A stretch of DNA of 64,000 bases from assembly GCA_016714225.1 (NCBI GenBank), contig JADJNS010000012.1, positions 62,001-126,000 on the forward strand. Reading direction: 5' to 3'. Origin of the DNA: Archangiaceae bacterium (GTDB lineage Bacteria; Myxococcota; Myxococcia; Myxococcales; Myxococcaceae). Within the stretch, counting starts at the first letter, position 1. Each line of letters begins with the position of its first letter. The notes under the pieces were generated by a model that did no database searches, had not been told where the DNA came from, and saw nothing but the letters and a program-made list of their open reading frames with translations. This document shows positions 9,416-20,117 of the stretch, one piece after another. The position numbers and the translations under genes are program-made.

Positions 9416-10165
9416 TCAGTCGGCCTTGGCGACCGCGAAGAGCTGTGCTCCGGCGCGGTTCGAGTTGAGGCGAAACAGCGCGCGCAGCCCCAGGCACACC
9501 AGGTCTTCCGACAGGCCGTAGGGCTTGTCGCCGAAGCGGCCCATCGACGCGTCGGGGTTCAGGTTGGCGTACCACTTCGAGAAGTCGTGGAAGGGGAAGC
9601 CCGCATTCCACACGCGCTCGGGGCGAAAGCCGGCGCCGGTGAGCAGGCCGCGAATCTCTGAGGTGGTGAAGTGGCGGCGGTGGCCGACGCGGCGCTCGGT
9701 CTCGCCCACCCGGCCGCTCTGGGTCGAGAGCACCAGAAAGCCGCCCCTGGCCAGCAGCGCGCGCGCGTTCTCGAGCAGCTGGGCGGGGCGGTCGACGTGC
9801 TCGATGACCTCGACCACGGTGACCGCGTCGTAGCGCTCGAGATCTTCGTCGGCCCACTTCATCGGCTGATCGACGTTGGCGTAGACCCAGCGGGTGTCGG
9901 GGTCGCGCTGCCGGTTGAGCTCGAGCTGCGGCTTCGACAGGTCGACCCCGACCAGGCGCGCGCCCGGCACCGCCCGCTTCACCTCGTCGAGCAGCTGGCC
10001 ACCGCCGCAGCCGAGGTCGACCACGCTGGCAGGGGCCCGGGCCTTCAGCTCGGCGAGCACGGTGCGCACCCGAAAGCGGGGGGCCGCCATCTTCTTCCAG
10101 TAGTCGTTCTGCCCGGGGAGCGCCTGCTCGTAGAACTCGCGGTTCACCTGCTCGGCGGTCGACAT
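9416..10165 (-). CDS. Class I SAM-dependent methyltransferase
   Basis: The 249-residue product has the SAM-binding motif VVDLGCGGGQLL (about residue 48), an acidic motif II (LVGVDLSK) and VVEVIEHVDRP, the pattern of UbiG-like class I methyltransferases. A C-terminal part with FHDFSKWYANLNPDAS is not a family mark I recognise. It converges on the epimerase with a 4-base gap, so it may be unrelated to the polysaccharide genes or may methylate a sugar or lipid. The ATG at 10165 is preceded by TATACG with 9 nt between and no ribosome site. Confidence 0.85.
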   Translation of the reverse strand: MSTAEQVNREFYEQALPGQNDYWKKMAAPRFRVRTVLAELKARAPASVVDLGCGGGQLLDEVKRAVPGARLVGVDLSKPQLELNRQRDPDTRWVYANVDQPMKWADEDLERYDAVTVVEVIEHVDRPAQLLENARALLARGGFLVLSTQSGRVGETERRVGHRRHFTTSEIRGLLTGAGFRPERVWNAGFPFHDFSKWYANLNPDASMGRFGDKPYGLSEDLVCLGLRALFRLNSNRAGAQLFAVAKAD

Positions 10166-10174
10166 GGCCGACGG

Positions 10175-10180
10175 CGTATA
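10175..10180 (-). promoter_or_regulatory. Candidate -10 element TATACG before the methyltransferase gene
   Basis: TATACG ends 9 nt upstream of the ATG at 10165, within a region that diverges from the repeat-protein gene at 10328. Confidence 0.4.
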
Positions 10181-10215
10181 GCCCAGCCGCGCAGGTGGCC
10201 GTAAACCCCCGAAGT

Positions 10216-10231
10216 GTCACTGCTGAGTGAC
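10216..10231. promoter_or_regulatory. Inverted repeat GTCACT-gctg-AGTGAC, candidate operator
   Basis: A perfect 6-base inverted repeat with a 4-base spacer lies between two divergent genes, about 50 bases from the methyltransferase start and about 95 from the repeat-protein start. The size suits a dimeric repressor. No binding protein can be named. Confidence 0.35.
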
Positions 10232-10314
10232 GGTGGCCCGGGCCTCATAAGTGCTTGTGTTGAATACACGCACCCGGCGACCCTCATCGTCCGAGAACCC
10301 TTCTCAAGAAGGGA

Positions 10315-10320
10315 TAAAAC
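10315..10320 (+). promoter_or_regulatory. Candidate -10 element TAAAAC before the repeat-protein gene
   Basis: TAAAAC ends 7 nt before the ATG at 10328, the spacing expected if the transcript starts at the start codon. A short hairpin (CCCTTC-tcaa-GAAGGG) lies immediately upstream. Confidence 0.45.
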
Positions 10321-10327
10321 GACACCC

Positions 10328-12323
<1,996 letters not shown>

Positions 12324-13196
12324 TGGGGGCGGCGGGGCGCGGGGGGGCCCCGGGGGGGTTTACCGGGGGGGAGGGGAGGGGGGGGGGGGGGCGGCCCCCC
12401 CCCCGGCAACGGGGCGTTCGGCCCCCCCGGGGCGAACGTGTTACGCCCACCCTTCAGCCCCCCGGGGCCTGGGCCACATTCGAAGCGCTCGGCGATGCCG
12501 ATGCGGCAGGCGTGGGCGGCCGCGCAGATGCCTGTTCGGTCACGGCGGCCGCCTGCGGGCGGCGGCATGCTCGGTGCGCGGCAGGCCGACCCCGCGCTGG
12601 GCGGCCGCTTCGGCGGCTGGGGCTTCGCGCGGCGGGCCCGGCCCTCGAGTGGAGCGTTCACCAGGGCGAGGACCGCGATGGCGGGCGGCGCGCTTGCCCT
12701 CACACGGCAACGGCGTCCGACCGCTGACTCGGGGTCGATCGTCCCAACGCTCCGCCGATCAGGGGCGCTCATTTCGGCCCCGCCGAGTTGGATGGGCGAT
12801 GCCCGTCTTGAATCGGCGGATTCATGCTCCACCCCGGCCCGCCTGCGAGCGCTCGATGCGACCCCTGCTCTCGGCAGATCGCCGCCTTCGCCTCTCTCCC
12901 ATCGTCGAAGCCGGCGCCTGAGGCGCGGAGATCCGGGGTCATCTGCCCAATCCGCGCGCAGCCGAGGCGTGCGGCAGTCGACATGCTTTGTAGGCTGCTC
13001 CTGCTGCGGTCATTCGAACGGTCATCGAAAAAACTCCTGGGGGTTGTCGTTGGGTGTGCGGTGGTCTGGCGAAGGCGCCCGGCGCGGCGGAGCACCGACT
13101 CTGCCGACCCCAGAAGTCGGGTTCGGGCGTCGTCGGAGAGAAAAACCGTTCCGGGGAGCGCCACCACCCCCCCCCCCACTCGGGGCCGCGGCCGGC
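12324..13196. other. Unannotatable segment with long G and C runs
   Basis: Between the Met/Gly tail and the DUF2079 gene lie about 870 bases with no convincing gene. Positions 12340-12430 contain G runs of up to 14 and C runs of about 10, and another C run lies near 13170. The left part may hold the lost 3' end of the Met/Gly gene; the right part may hold the true stop of the minus-strand gene. Several frames are open but show no domain, signal or consistent codon usage. I suspect sequence or assembly error across much of it. Confidence 0.5.
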
Positions 13197-15062
13197 CCAC
13201 TTCTTCTTCTGCGCCAGGGAGATCTCGCCCTTGCGCAAGATGACCGTGTACTGCCCGCTCGCCACCGCGCCGCGGCCGCGGTCGTTGCCCAGGTCGCCCG
13301 GCAGGTCCGAGAAGATGAGGTACTCACAGTCGTAGGTGCTGTCGCGCAGCGACCAGGTGTTGAGGTGCCAGGTGACGTGCGCCTGAATGCGGTCGGCCGC
13401 GCACAGCGCCGCGTCTTTCGGCACCGACTTCATCACCTCTTGCAGGTCGACCTCGCGCTGGTGGTCGGCCGCAGTCGGCGGCAAGAACGGCACTTCAGAG
13501 AACCCGCCCTTCACCGCGCCGTAGGTCGAGTACGCGCCCCACTGCACGCAGGCGATGATCGACGCCACCATCAGCGCCCAGGTGGCCGCGGTGCGCCGCG
13601 CCCGGCCGTCGGGGGTGTCGCTGAACGCCGCCAGCACCATCGCGGTGGCGGCGAACGAATACGAAGCCCAGTTGCACACGTACTGGAAGCTGATCTGAAT
13701 CGGCGGCAGGTACGCGGTGGCGATCAGCGTGAGCAGGAACCCTGGCACCATCAGCACCCAGTGCAGCGGCCGGCGCAGCGGCAGGAACACCAGCGGCGCG
13801 AAGACCTGCGCCACGTAGCGAATCTTCTCCCAGGTCACCAGGGTGCGCAGGGTGTAGCCGGGGTTCGAGATGATGGTCTTGATCACCGGTATGAACCCCG
13901 CCTCTCCCGGCGGGTAGAGCAGCTTGAACGTCTCGGCGAAGTACTGGTTGCCCATCAGCGCGAAGCGCAGCACCAGGAAGTAGAGGGCCGCCGCAGCCGC
14001 CGAGGCGATGCCGGTGCGCACCCGGTACCCCGAGAGGAACAGGAACGCGCCGAGCATGCACAGGCCGATCGACACGTCTTCGCGGCACAGAATCGCGAAG
14101 ACGAAGAACAGCCAGTAGAGCTTGAACCGCTTCGCGTCGAGCGCCGCGATCGCCCACATCACCCAGACGCAGCCGAACGGCTGCATGTGCACGTCGTACA
14201 GCTGGGCGCCGTGCAGGGGCGCGTAGATGAGCCAGGCCAGGCCGAGCGCGAAGGCGTGCGGCAGCGGCAGCCGGTTCTTCGCGAACCAGAACACCGGCAG
14301 GCAGGCGGTGGCGAGCAGGGTGGCCTGCATCACCAGCAGCGTCTGCGCATGCGGGTAGAGCAGGTAGATGGGCGCCAGGTAGAACGAGGCGAAGTCGGCG
14401 TGGCCGTTCAGCCCGCCCCAGTTCTGGTCCCACCCCAGGCTCGGCAGGCGCAGCGGCCGGCCGCCCAGCACGCTCTGAAACACCTGGTCGTACTGGCCCA
14501 GATCGTACCCGTAGGTGGCGAAGCGCTGGTGCGCGAACACCGCCCACAGGCTCATGAAGATGCTGTGACCCACGCTGAGCGCGATCAGCGTGCCCAGCAC
14601 CAGCTTCGGCCGTGCGAAGAACGCCCGCGGCGCGGCGAACAGCCGGCTGCCCAGCTCGGGCGGCCGCTCGGCCCACGCCGCGGCCGACTCGCGCGCGAGC
14701 CGCTCGAGCGCGAAGCCGAACATCGCCAGGGTCAGCGCCATCACCGCGTCTTCGGCCCAGTTGTGGCGCACCAGCGTCATCGCCACCGGCGCGACCAGCA
14801 GCGGGCACAAAAGACGGGCCAGCCACTCGGCGCCCTCGGGAGACCGCTCGCTTTCTCGGCGCACCACCCAGGAGGTGGTGGTGAAGATGACCGCGAACGC
14901 GGCGATCATCAGCAGCAGCACCAGGTGCCGGCGCTCGGGCTCGAGCAGGTTCTCGGTGAAGTAGCCGATGCGCACCGGCAACAGCTCGGTGGCGATGGTG
15001 TGGGTCGCCGCAGCAGCGATGATGCCGAGCGCCAGCGCGGCACGAACGATCCTCACGAGCAC
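13197..15062 (-). CDS. DUF2079 polytopic membrane protein (3' end uncertain)
   Basis: About 620 residues with many hydrophobic helices. The signature YGYDLGQYDQVFQSVLGGRP followed by NGHADFASFYLAPIYLLYPH is that of DUF2079, a GT-C-like membrane family related to ArnT/PMT glycosyltransferases whose substrate is unknown. A soluble C-terminal segment (HLNTWSLRDSTYDCEYLIFSDL) follows the membrane part. The recognisable protein ends at about AQKKK; no stop is seen there, and the frame runs on into poor sequence, so 13197 is my estimate. I chose GTG 15062 because TAGCCG lies exactly 8 nt upstream and the hydrophobic N-terminus begins just after. Confidence 0.85.
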
Positions 15063-15070
15063 GGGCCGTG

Positions 15071-15076
15071 CGGCTA
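15071..15076 (-). promoter_or_regulatory. Candidate -10 element TAGCCG before the DUF2079 gene
   Basis: TAGCCG ends 8 nt upstream of the GTG at 15062. The same intergenic region drives the divergent gene at 15153, which has its own TATGAG at 15139-15144. Confidence 0.4.
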
Positions 15077-15138
15077 GCACACTTCCTGCGCCCTGCTGGC
15101 AACGAACGTTGAGTCGTGCCGCCCCGGGCTTTTGCGTG

Positions 15139-15144
15139 TATGAG
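15139..15144 (+). promoter_or_regulatory. Candidate -10 element TATGAG before the discoidin-like gene
   Basis: TATGAG ends 8 nt before the ATG at 15153; CGGCCCCG between them offers no ribosome site. Confidence 0.4.
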
Positions 15145-15152
15145 CGGCCCCG

Positions 15153-15875
15153 ATGAGCGCGAGCCGAGAGCGGCTGTGGCAGGCCCTGGTGGCGCTGGCC
15201 CCCAGAGGCACGGTGAAGAGCTGGCAATCGCTGGCGCGGGCGGCGCCGATCGAAGTCGACCGCGAGCTGGTCGAGCGGCTCTCGGTGTCTCCGCCCGAGG
15301 CGGGGCTCGCCTCGTCTGACGTGCTCGACGCCGCGGCCGAGCGCTTCTCGGTTCTGGCCGAGACCGAGACCCGGCGCCAGCGGCAGGGCCTGATGCGCAA
15401 GCAGGGTGGGGCGATCGCCGGCCTGATGGTCGGGCTGTGGTGCGCCTCGGCCGGCGTGCTGGCCGCCAACCGCCTGCTCGATCAGAAAGACTTCGCCAAG
15501 GGCCAGCCGTGGCGCGCCAGCTCGTCGTGGGGCACCTGCGACCCCGAGCACGGCATGTGCGGCCCGCTGCACTCGCGCATCTTCTTTCACACCCTGGCCG
15601 ACGAGAGCCCGTGGGTCGAGATCGATCTCGGCAAGCCCCAGACCTTCACCTCGCTCACCGTCATCAACCGCAAAGACGAGCACCTCGAAGACCGCGCCGT
15701 GCCGCTGGTGATCGAGGTGGGCGACGACCAGCAGACCTGGCGCGAGATCGCCCGGCGCGACGAGGTGTTCACCACCTGGAAGCCCAGCTTCGCCCCGGTC
15801 ACCGCCCGCTTCGTGCGCGCGCGCGTCACCCGCAAGAGCTGGCTGCACCTCGAGGCGGTGAAGGTTCACCCCTGA
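15153..15875 (+). CDS. Membrane protein with F5/8 type C (discoidin-like) domain
   Basis: The 240-residue product has a soluble N-terminal part of about 90 residues, one membrane helix near residues 88-108 (GGAIAGLMVGLWCASAGVLA), and a C-terminal beta-sandwich. WVEIDLGKPQTFTSLTVINR and FVRARVTRKSWLHLEAVKV are the standard strands of a discoidin domain, which usually binds carbohydrates or other surface ligands. The domain is expected on the outer face of the membrane. Its 3' end overlaps the convergent lspA by 10 bases. The binding partner cannot be inferred. Confidence 0.75.
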   Translation: MSASRERLWQALVALAPRGTVKSWQSLARAAPIEVDRELVERLSVSPPEAGLASSDVLDAAAERFSVLAETETRRQRQGLMRKQGGAIAGLMVGLWCASAGVLAANRLLDQKDFAKGQPWRASSSWGTCDPEHGMCGPLHSRIFFHTLADESPWVEIDLGKPQTFTSLTVINRKDEHLEDRAVPLVIEVGDDQQTWREIARRDEVFTTWKPSFAPVTARFVRARVTRKSWLHLEAVKVHP

Positions 15876-16450
15876 GGGGGCTTGGCCGCGTCGACCGCGG
15901 CCCGGTGCGCGCCTTGGGTGGCGGCCGCCGCGGCGAGCTTGGCGCGCTTCTCCAGCCGCTGCCCCACCACCAGCAGCACTCCGATGCCGGCCAGAATCGC
16001 CAGGTCGGCCACGTTGAAGATGCCGGTGCGCAGGCTCGGCCCCAGGCCCATGTTCATGAAGTCGACCACGCTGCCTTCGTTGCGCGCGCGGTCGACCCAG
16101 TTCGAGAAGCCGCCTCCGGCGATCAGCCCGTAGCCCGCCACCTGCCAGCCGTCGTGCTTCTTGCTGGCCAGCGCGTACACCGAGATGCCGGCGAGCAAGA
16201 GCCCCACCGCCACGGTGAGCACCCAGTAGCGCGCGCCGGTCGGCAGGCTCGCGCCCAGCGACAGAAACGCACCTTCGTTGGTCGCGTACTGCAGCCGGAA
16301 GGTGTCGCCCAGGTAGTGCCGCGCCGGTGCGCCCTTGAGCGAGTCGATGGCGATGACCTTGGTGACCTGGTCGCAGCCGACGCTGGCGCCGAGCACCACG
16401 GCGAACACCAGCACACGGGGAAGAAGCTTCATCGCAGGTTCGGTCGTCAC
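15866..16450 (-). CDS. lspA: Lipoprotein signal peptidase (signal peptidase II)
   Basis: LspA removes signal peptides from prolipoproteins in the inner membrane after diacylglyceryl transfer. The 194-residue protein has the family's four helices and conserved blocks: DQVTK, then NEGAFLSLG, GGGFSNWVDR with the first catalytic Asp, VVDF, and FNVADLAI with the second catalytic Asp. The long basic tail (LEKRAKLAAAAATQ) is not essential to the family. The start is either GTG 16450 or ATG 16432; the shorter form begins directly at the first helix, while TAAGGC lies 13 nt before the GTG. The enzyme would process the many lipoproteins encoded in this window. Confidence 0.93.
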   Translation of the reverse strand: MTTEPAMKLLPRVLVFAVVLGASVGCDQVTKVIAIDSLKGAPARHYLGDTFRLQYATNEGAFLSLGASLPTGARYWVLTVAVGLLLAGISVYALASKKHDGWQVAGYGLIAGGGFSNWVDRARNEGSVVDFMNMGLGPSLRTGIFNVADLAILAGIGVLLVVGQRLEKRAKLAAAAATQGAHRAAVDAAKPPQG

Positions 16451-16539
16451 GGGGCTTGAACGCGCCTTATCAAGCGGGCTGGGCGAAACAAGCCGACACC
16501 GTCCCTTGATTCCCGGCGTGGCCGGTCGATGATGGAGCC

Positions 16540-17013
16540 ATGGACCCGTCGGAGTGGATGGCCGGTTTCCGAATCACCCACGAGAAGGCAAAGGCGAAGA
16601 AGCTCACCGACAGCGAGCACAAGGCCTACCTCGAGATGCGCGAAGAGCTGGCGCGGTCGCTGGTCGCGGCGCAGGCGATGACGCTCCCCGAGGGGCAGAA
16701 CTCGCGAAAGCACTTCCGCGTCGCGCAGATGTACAAGATCGAGATCTCCAACACCTACCAGACCATGACCAAGCAGGTGTCGCGGTCGGGCTTCTCGTGC
16801 ACCCTCACCAGCCAGCTGCCGGTCGGTCAGGTGGTGCCGTTCTCGCTGATGCTCGGGCGCGAAGGCGAGCCGGTCACCGGGCAGGCCAAGGTGGTCTCGG
16901 CGGTGAAGCAGGGTGGCTGGGTGGTGGCGTTCAGCATCGACCACATCAGCGAAGCGAACGGAGAGCGCCTCGAGTCGGCGCTCTTCGACGCGGTGCTGTC
17001 GCGCTTCAAGTGA
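16540..17013 (+). CDS. PilZ-like domain protein
   Basis: The 157-residue protein has an N-terminal helix-rich part (residues 1-50) and then a beta-barrel-like region starting NSRKHFRVAQMYKIEI and continuing KQVSRSGFSCTL. These lie where PilZ domains carry their RxxxR and (D/N)xSxxG motifs for cyclic-di-GMP. The first is degenerate (SRKHFR) and the Asp of the second is Gln/Val here, so nucleotide binding is doubtful. PilZ proteins regulate motility and secretion. The small frame at 17010 overlaps its stop codon, suggesting translational coupling. Confidence 0.6.
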   Translation: MDPSEWMAGFRITHEKAKAKKLTDSEHKAYLEMREELARSLVAAQAMTLPEGQNSRKHFRVAQMYKIEISNTYQTMTKQVSRSGFSCTLTSQLPVGQVVPFSLMLGREGEPVTGQAKVVSAVKQGGWVVAFSIDHISEANGERLESALFDAVLSRFK

Positions 17014-17111
17014 GTCAGCCGCTGCGCTCGCTGGCGCTCAAGCTGCTCGGCAACCGCGACGACGCCGAAGACTGGTTCTTCGACTACACCCGCAGCCTGC
17101 AGCAGCGCTGA
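17010..17111 (+). CDS. Small overlapping protein, 33 residues
   Basis: GTG 17010 overlaps the TGA of the PilZ-like gene in the string GTGA, an arrangement used repeatedly for true downstream genes in this window. The product begins MSQPLRSLALKLL, continues through NRDDAEDWFFDYTR, and is amphipathic with an acidic and aromatic centre. The frame has strong GC third positions. No homologue comes to mind. It could instead be a chance frame or a C-terminal extension detached by an indel. Confidence 0.4.
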   Translation: MSQPLRSLALKLLGNRDDAEDWFFDYTRSLQQR

Positions 17112-17229
17112 CCGCGCCGCCCCGCGGCGGGAAACAATCATTCACCTACGGGAACCGACGCCTCGAGGCGACGGCGCCCGGGGTGTGGGCGTGGCGCGTA
17201 CCGCGCGCGGGCGCGGGAGGGTGCGCGGC

Positions 17230-18882
17230 ATGCCCCGGTCCCCCCACCCCCAGCTGCTGTTGGTCGCGCTCTGCTCAGCGTGCGGCGCTTCGACCCTCAC
17301 CGCCGTGCTCGGGTGCGGCGGCGCGCCCGGCCCAGCGCCGCATGACGCGGGCGAGCAGCCGGGCGTCGACGGCGGCCATCGCGACGCCGGCGCCGACGAT
17401 GCCGGCACCCGCGACGCGGGCGGCAGCGACGACGGGGGAGCAGTCGTCGACCGCGACGCGGGGCTCTCCGATGCGGGCCTCACCGACTCAGGTCGCGGCG
17501 ACGCCGGCACGGTGCCCGACGCCGGCCCCTCGTGCGCGGTGAGCAGCGTGCCGACCGCCACCGCCTCGGCGCGCGGAGGCAACGGCATCGTGCTGGCGCG
17601 CGGCTCGTACGACTACGCCCCCTCGGTGATGCACGACGGGCGCTACCGCATGTGGTGGTGCGGCGGAGTCGCGGGCGACCACATTCTCTACGCCGACGCG
17701 CCCTCGCTCGACGGCCCGTGGTCGACCCCGGTGAGCGTGCTCACGCCGACCGGCGTACCGGGTACCTTCGACCGCACCCACACCTGCGACCCCTCGGTGA
17801 TTCGCGTCGACGGCGTCTACTACCTCTATTACGGCGGCCTCGACGAGGGCGAGGCGGCGGCCACCCAGACCACTCGGCTCGGCGTGGCCACCGGCAACGA
17901 CGGCATTCACTGGACGCGCATGAACGGCGGCGCGCCCATCGTGGTGCCCAAGCGCGCCATCACCGGGCTGCCCAACAACTACGGCGCGGGTCAGCCGAGC
18001 GTCACGTACGTCGATGGGAAGTTCTATTTGATGTTCACCGACACCACCGGCCTGGGCGGCAACCAGATCAACGGCGCGGGTCAGTACGTGTGGCGGTCGG
18101 CCGACCCGGCCTTCAAGACCGGCGTCGAAGAGCTCACCGCCACCGGCTTTGCGCCCCTCACCGCCGCGCTCCACACCAGCCGCTCGCTGACCGAGGCGTT
18201 CTCGGCCGACTGGCAGTACGTCGACGCGCTCGACGCCTTCATGGTCGCGGTGGCCTCGTCGACCGGCAACGGCAACGACGCCACCGAGCTGCGCTTCTTC
18301 GACAGAGACTTCAACCGCCTGCCCGGCGCTCCGCTGATTCGCGGCGATTGGGACGAGGGCCCCGGCCTGGTCGGGCGCCCCGACCGTCACGCGATTCCCA
18401 GCTCCGACTGCGGCCGGCTGCCGGTCGACGTGATGCACGCGCTGGGGCCCGGCGGCCCCGCCACGTGGGACCTCGCCCACTCCGGCGCCGACGTGCTCAC
18501 CGGCCGCAGCTGCGCCTGCGTCGACTTCCCCCGGCTCTACGAGGGCTCGCTGCTGGTCGCGGCCAACAAACCGCTCACCCTGGTGCGCTCGGGCAAGCGG
18601 CTGCAGTTCGCGCTCGCGGCTCCCGCCCAGCGGCTGGCGCGCACCTCGTACGCGGTGCCCGACCCGGTGTTCTTCGCGGTGCCGTACGGTGCAGCGCTCA
18701 CCGCCGGCGCGCCCGCGCTCGCCGCGCCCGGCAGGCCCGGCGCGTTTCTGCTCGATGACGACAAGGTCTGGCCCTTCGACTGCCTCGAGCTGGTCACCGA
18801 CAACCAGTCGTCGCTGCAGACCGCCACCGCCGCCCAGTTCGACTCGCACCCGGTGGGGCCCGCGCTGCGGTGCCTGCACTGA
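17230..18882 (+). CDS. Secreted lipoprotein with a beta-propeller glycosidase-like fold
   Basis: The 550-residue protein starts with a hydrophobic signal ending VLGCGG, a likely lipobox. A linker of about 75 residues rich in Asp-Ala-Gly follows, typical of myxobacterial surface lipoproteins. The body has repeated propeller-like strands: YDYAPSVMHDGRYRMWWCGG, CDPSVIRVDGVYYLYYGG and GAGQPSVTYVDGKFYLMFTD. These resemble the blades of GH43/GH32/GH130-type five-bladed propellers. I cannot place the catalytic acid residues, so enzymatic activity is not claimed. ATG 17230 gives a clean signal peptide. A hairpin CTGACAC...GTGTCAG overlaps the end of the gene (18879-18907). Confidence 0.7.
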   Translation: MPRSPHPQLLLVALCSACGASTLTAVLGCGGAPGPAPHDAGEQPGVDGGHRDAGADDAGTRDAGGSDDGGAVVDRDAGLSDAGLTDSGRGDAGTVPDAGPSCAVSSVPTATASARGGNGIVLARGSYDYAPSVMHDGRYRMWWCGGVAGDHILYADAPSLDGPWSTPVSVLTPTGVPGTFDRTHTCDPSVIRVDGVYYLYYGGLDEGEAAATQTTRLGVATGNDGIHWTRMNGGAPIVVPKRAITGLPNNYGAGQPSVTYVDGKFYLMFTDTTGLGGNQINGAGQYVWRSADPAFKTGVEELTATGFAPLTAALHTSRSLTEAFSADWQYVDALDAFMVAVASSTGNGNDATELRFFDRDFNRLPGAPLIRGDWDEGPGLVGRPDRHAIPSSDCGRLPVDVMHALGPGGPATWDLAHSGADVLTGRSCACVDFPRLYEGSLLVAANKPLTLVRSGKRLQFALAAPAQRLARTSYAVPDPVFFAVPYGAALTAGAPALAAPGRPGAFLLDDDKVWPFDCLELVTDNQSSLQTATAAQFDSHPVGPALRCLH

Positions 18883-18907
18883 CACACGGACGTCTGGGAA
18901 GTGTCAG
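18879..18907 (+). terminator. Hairpin CTGACAC/GTGTCAG after the propeller lipoprotein gene
   Basis: Seven-base arms (18879-18885 and 18901-18907) flank a 15-base loop and begin inside the stop codon. There is no T tract, so it may act as a weak terminator or an operator for the gene at 18950. Confidence 0.3.
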
Positions 18908-18935
18908 CAACGGCCTCGGGGTCAATGCTGACTGG

Positions 18936-18941
18936 TAGGGT
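18936..18941 (+). promoter_or_regulatory. Candidate -10 element TAGGGT before the zinc-ribbon gene
   Basis: TAGGGT ends 8 nt before the ATG at 18950, with ACGCGGCC between. Confidence 0.45.
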
Positions 18942-18949
18942 ACGCGGCC

Positions 18950-19942
18950 ATGTCCGACGGACCCGGCCGGGTGGTGGGGGTGTACGAGATGTTCTGGGAC
19001 TGCGCTTTCTGCGACACGAAAGCGCTGCTCGGCAAGACGAACCGCTTCTGCCCCAACTGTGGAGCACCGCAGGACCCGGCGAAGCGCTACTTCCCTCCCG
19101 AGGGGAAGCTCATCGCCGCCAACACGGCGTACGACGGCGTCGACGTCGCGTGCCCCGCCTGCCAGACGCCGAACGGCGCCAAGGCGAACAACTGCAAGCA
19201 CTGCGGCAGCCCGCTGAACGAAGCCGCGAAGGTCGCGCTCGTCGGAGCCGCGGTGCCGGCGAAGCCCGTCGCCCCGCCCGTGCCGCCGAAGAAGGGCATC
19301 TGGCCGTGGGTGCTCGGCGCCGGTGCGCTGCTGCTCGTCGCCGGCCTCACGGTGAGCCTGGTGTGGAAGAAGAAGGTGACGGTGACGGTCGAAGGCCACG
19401 CGTGGTCGCGCGTCATCGACATCGAAGAGAAGCGCGTGGTCGGCGAATCGTCGTGGTGCGACGCGATGCCGGGCGATGCGTACGCGGTGTCGAAGCGGCG
19501 CGAGCAGCGCTCGACGAAGCAGGTCGCCGACGGGCAGACGTGCTCGATGCAGAAGAAAGACCGCGGCGACGGCACGTTCGAGCAGCGCGAGGTGTGCACG
19601 ACCAAGTACCGGAGCGAGCCGGTGTACGACGACAAGTGCAGCTACAACGTCGACCGGTGGAGGGCGGCGCGCTCGGTGCGGGCCGGTGGCGCTCTCGCGA
19701 ACGTGCCCGCGTGGCCGAAGTTCTCGCTGGGCCGCGTCGGCGACAGCATCGGCTGCGAGCGCGAAGGCGCGCACCACGAGACGTACACGGTGACGATGAG
19801 CTCCCCGAAGGAGAAGCAGACGTACTCGTGCGACTACGACGAGGGCCGGTGGAAGGGGCTCGTCGAGGGCTCGCAGTACCCGATGAAGGTCAGAATGGTG
19901 ACCGGCGGGGCCGACTGCGACTCCATCGGGCAGGGCGAGTGA
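18950..19942 (+). CDS. Zinc-ribbon membrane protein
   Basis: The 330-residue product carries two zinc ribbons in its first 90 residues: WDCAFCDTK with FCPNCGAPQ, and ACPACQTPN with CKHCGSPLN. A Pro-rich hinge and one membrane helix (IWPWVLGAGALLLVAGLTVS, about residues 116-135) follow, then a beta-rich C-terminal domain with WSRVIDIEEKRVV and several Cys (CSMQKKD, VCTTKY, CSYNVDRW). The ribbons should face the cytoplasm and the C-terminal domain the periplasm. Similar zinc-ribbon proteins of unknown role occur in myxobacterial genomes as far as I recall. The flank from 19943 to 20117 shows no gene. Confidence 0.7.
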   Translation: MSDGPGRVVGVYEMFWDCAFCDTKALLGKTNRFCPNCGAPQDPAKRYFPPEGKLIAANTAYDGVDVACPACQTPNGAKANNCKHCGSPLNEAAKVALVGAAVPAKPVAPPVPPKKGIWPWVLGAGALLLVAGLTVSLVWKKKVTVTVEGHAWSRVIDIEEKRVVGESSWCDAMPGDAYAVSKRREQRSTKQVADGQTCSMQKKDRGDGTFEQREVCTTKYRSEPVYDDKCSYNVDRWRAARSVRAGGALANVPAWPKFSLGRVGDSIGCEREGAHHETYTVTMSSPKEKQTYSCDYDEGRWKGLVEGSQYPMKVRMVTGGADCDSIGQGE

Positions 19943-20103
19943 GCTTCAAGGTGCGCGCCGGGCTCCACTGCGCGGCACGTGACGGGCGCGTCTGGAGGCT
20001 GGAGCGTGGCTGCTCCACCGCGACGCGCGCACGCGCGGTTGAGAGACGGCGCGTCGGTTGCTCAGCGCGCAGCACCCGCTGACACGGAGTCAGACCGGTG
20101 GGC

Positions 20104-20109
20104 TAAAGC
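20104..20109 (+). promoter_or_regulatory. Candidate -10 element TAAAGC before the AddB-like gene
   Basis: TAAAGC ends 8 nt before TTG 20118. CTGACA at 20079-20084 is a -35-like hexamer 19 bases upstream, and it is also the left part of a CTGAC-acgga-GTCAG inverted repeat (20079-20093). Confidence 0.45.
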
Positions 20110-20117
20110 AGCAGCCG

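Noticed and set aside
12438..15077. An 879-codon open frame on the plus strand across the DUF2079 gene
   Set aside because: The translation is Arg/His/Gln-rich without domains, while the opposite strand encodes a conserved membrane protein.
18898..18907. GAAGTGTCA shared by the regions before 10328, 18950 and 62420 as a regulator site
   Set aside because: The string recurs at 10211, 18898 and 62358, but its distance to the start codon varies (about 50-115 bases) and flanks do not align, so chance is possible.
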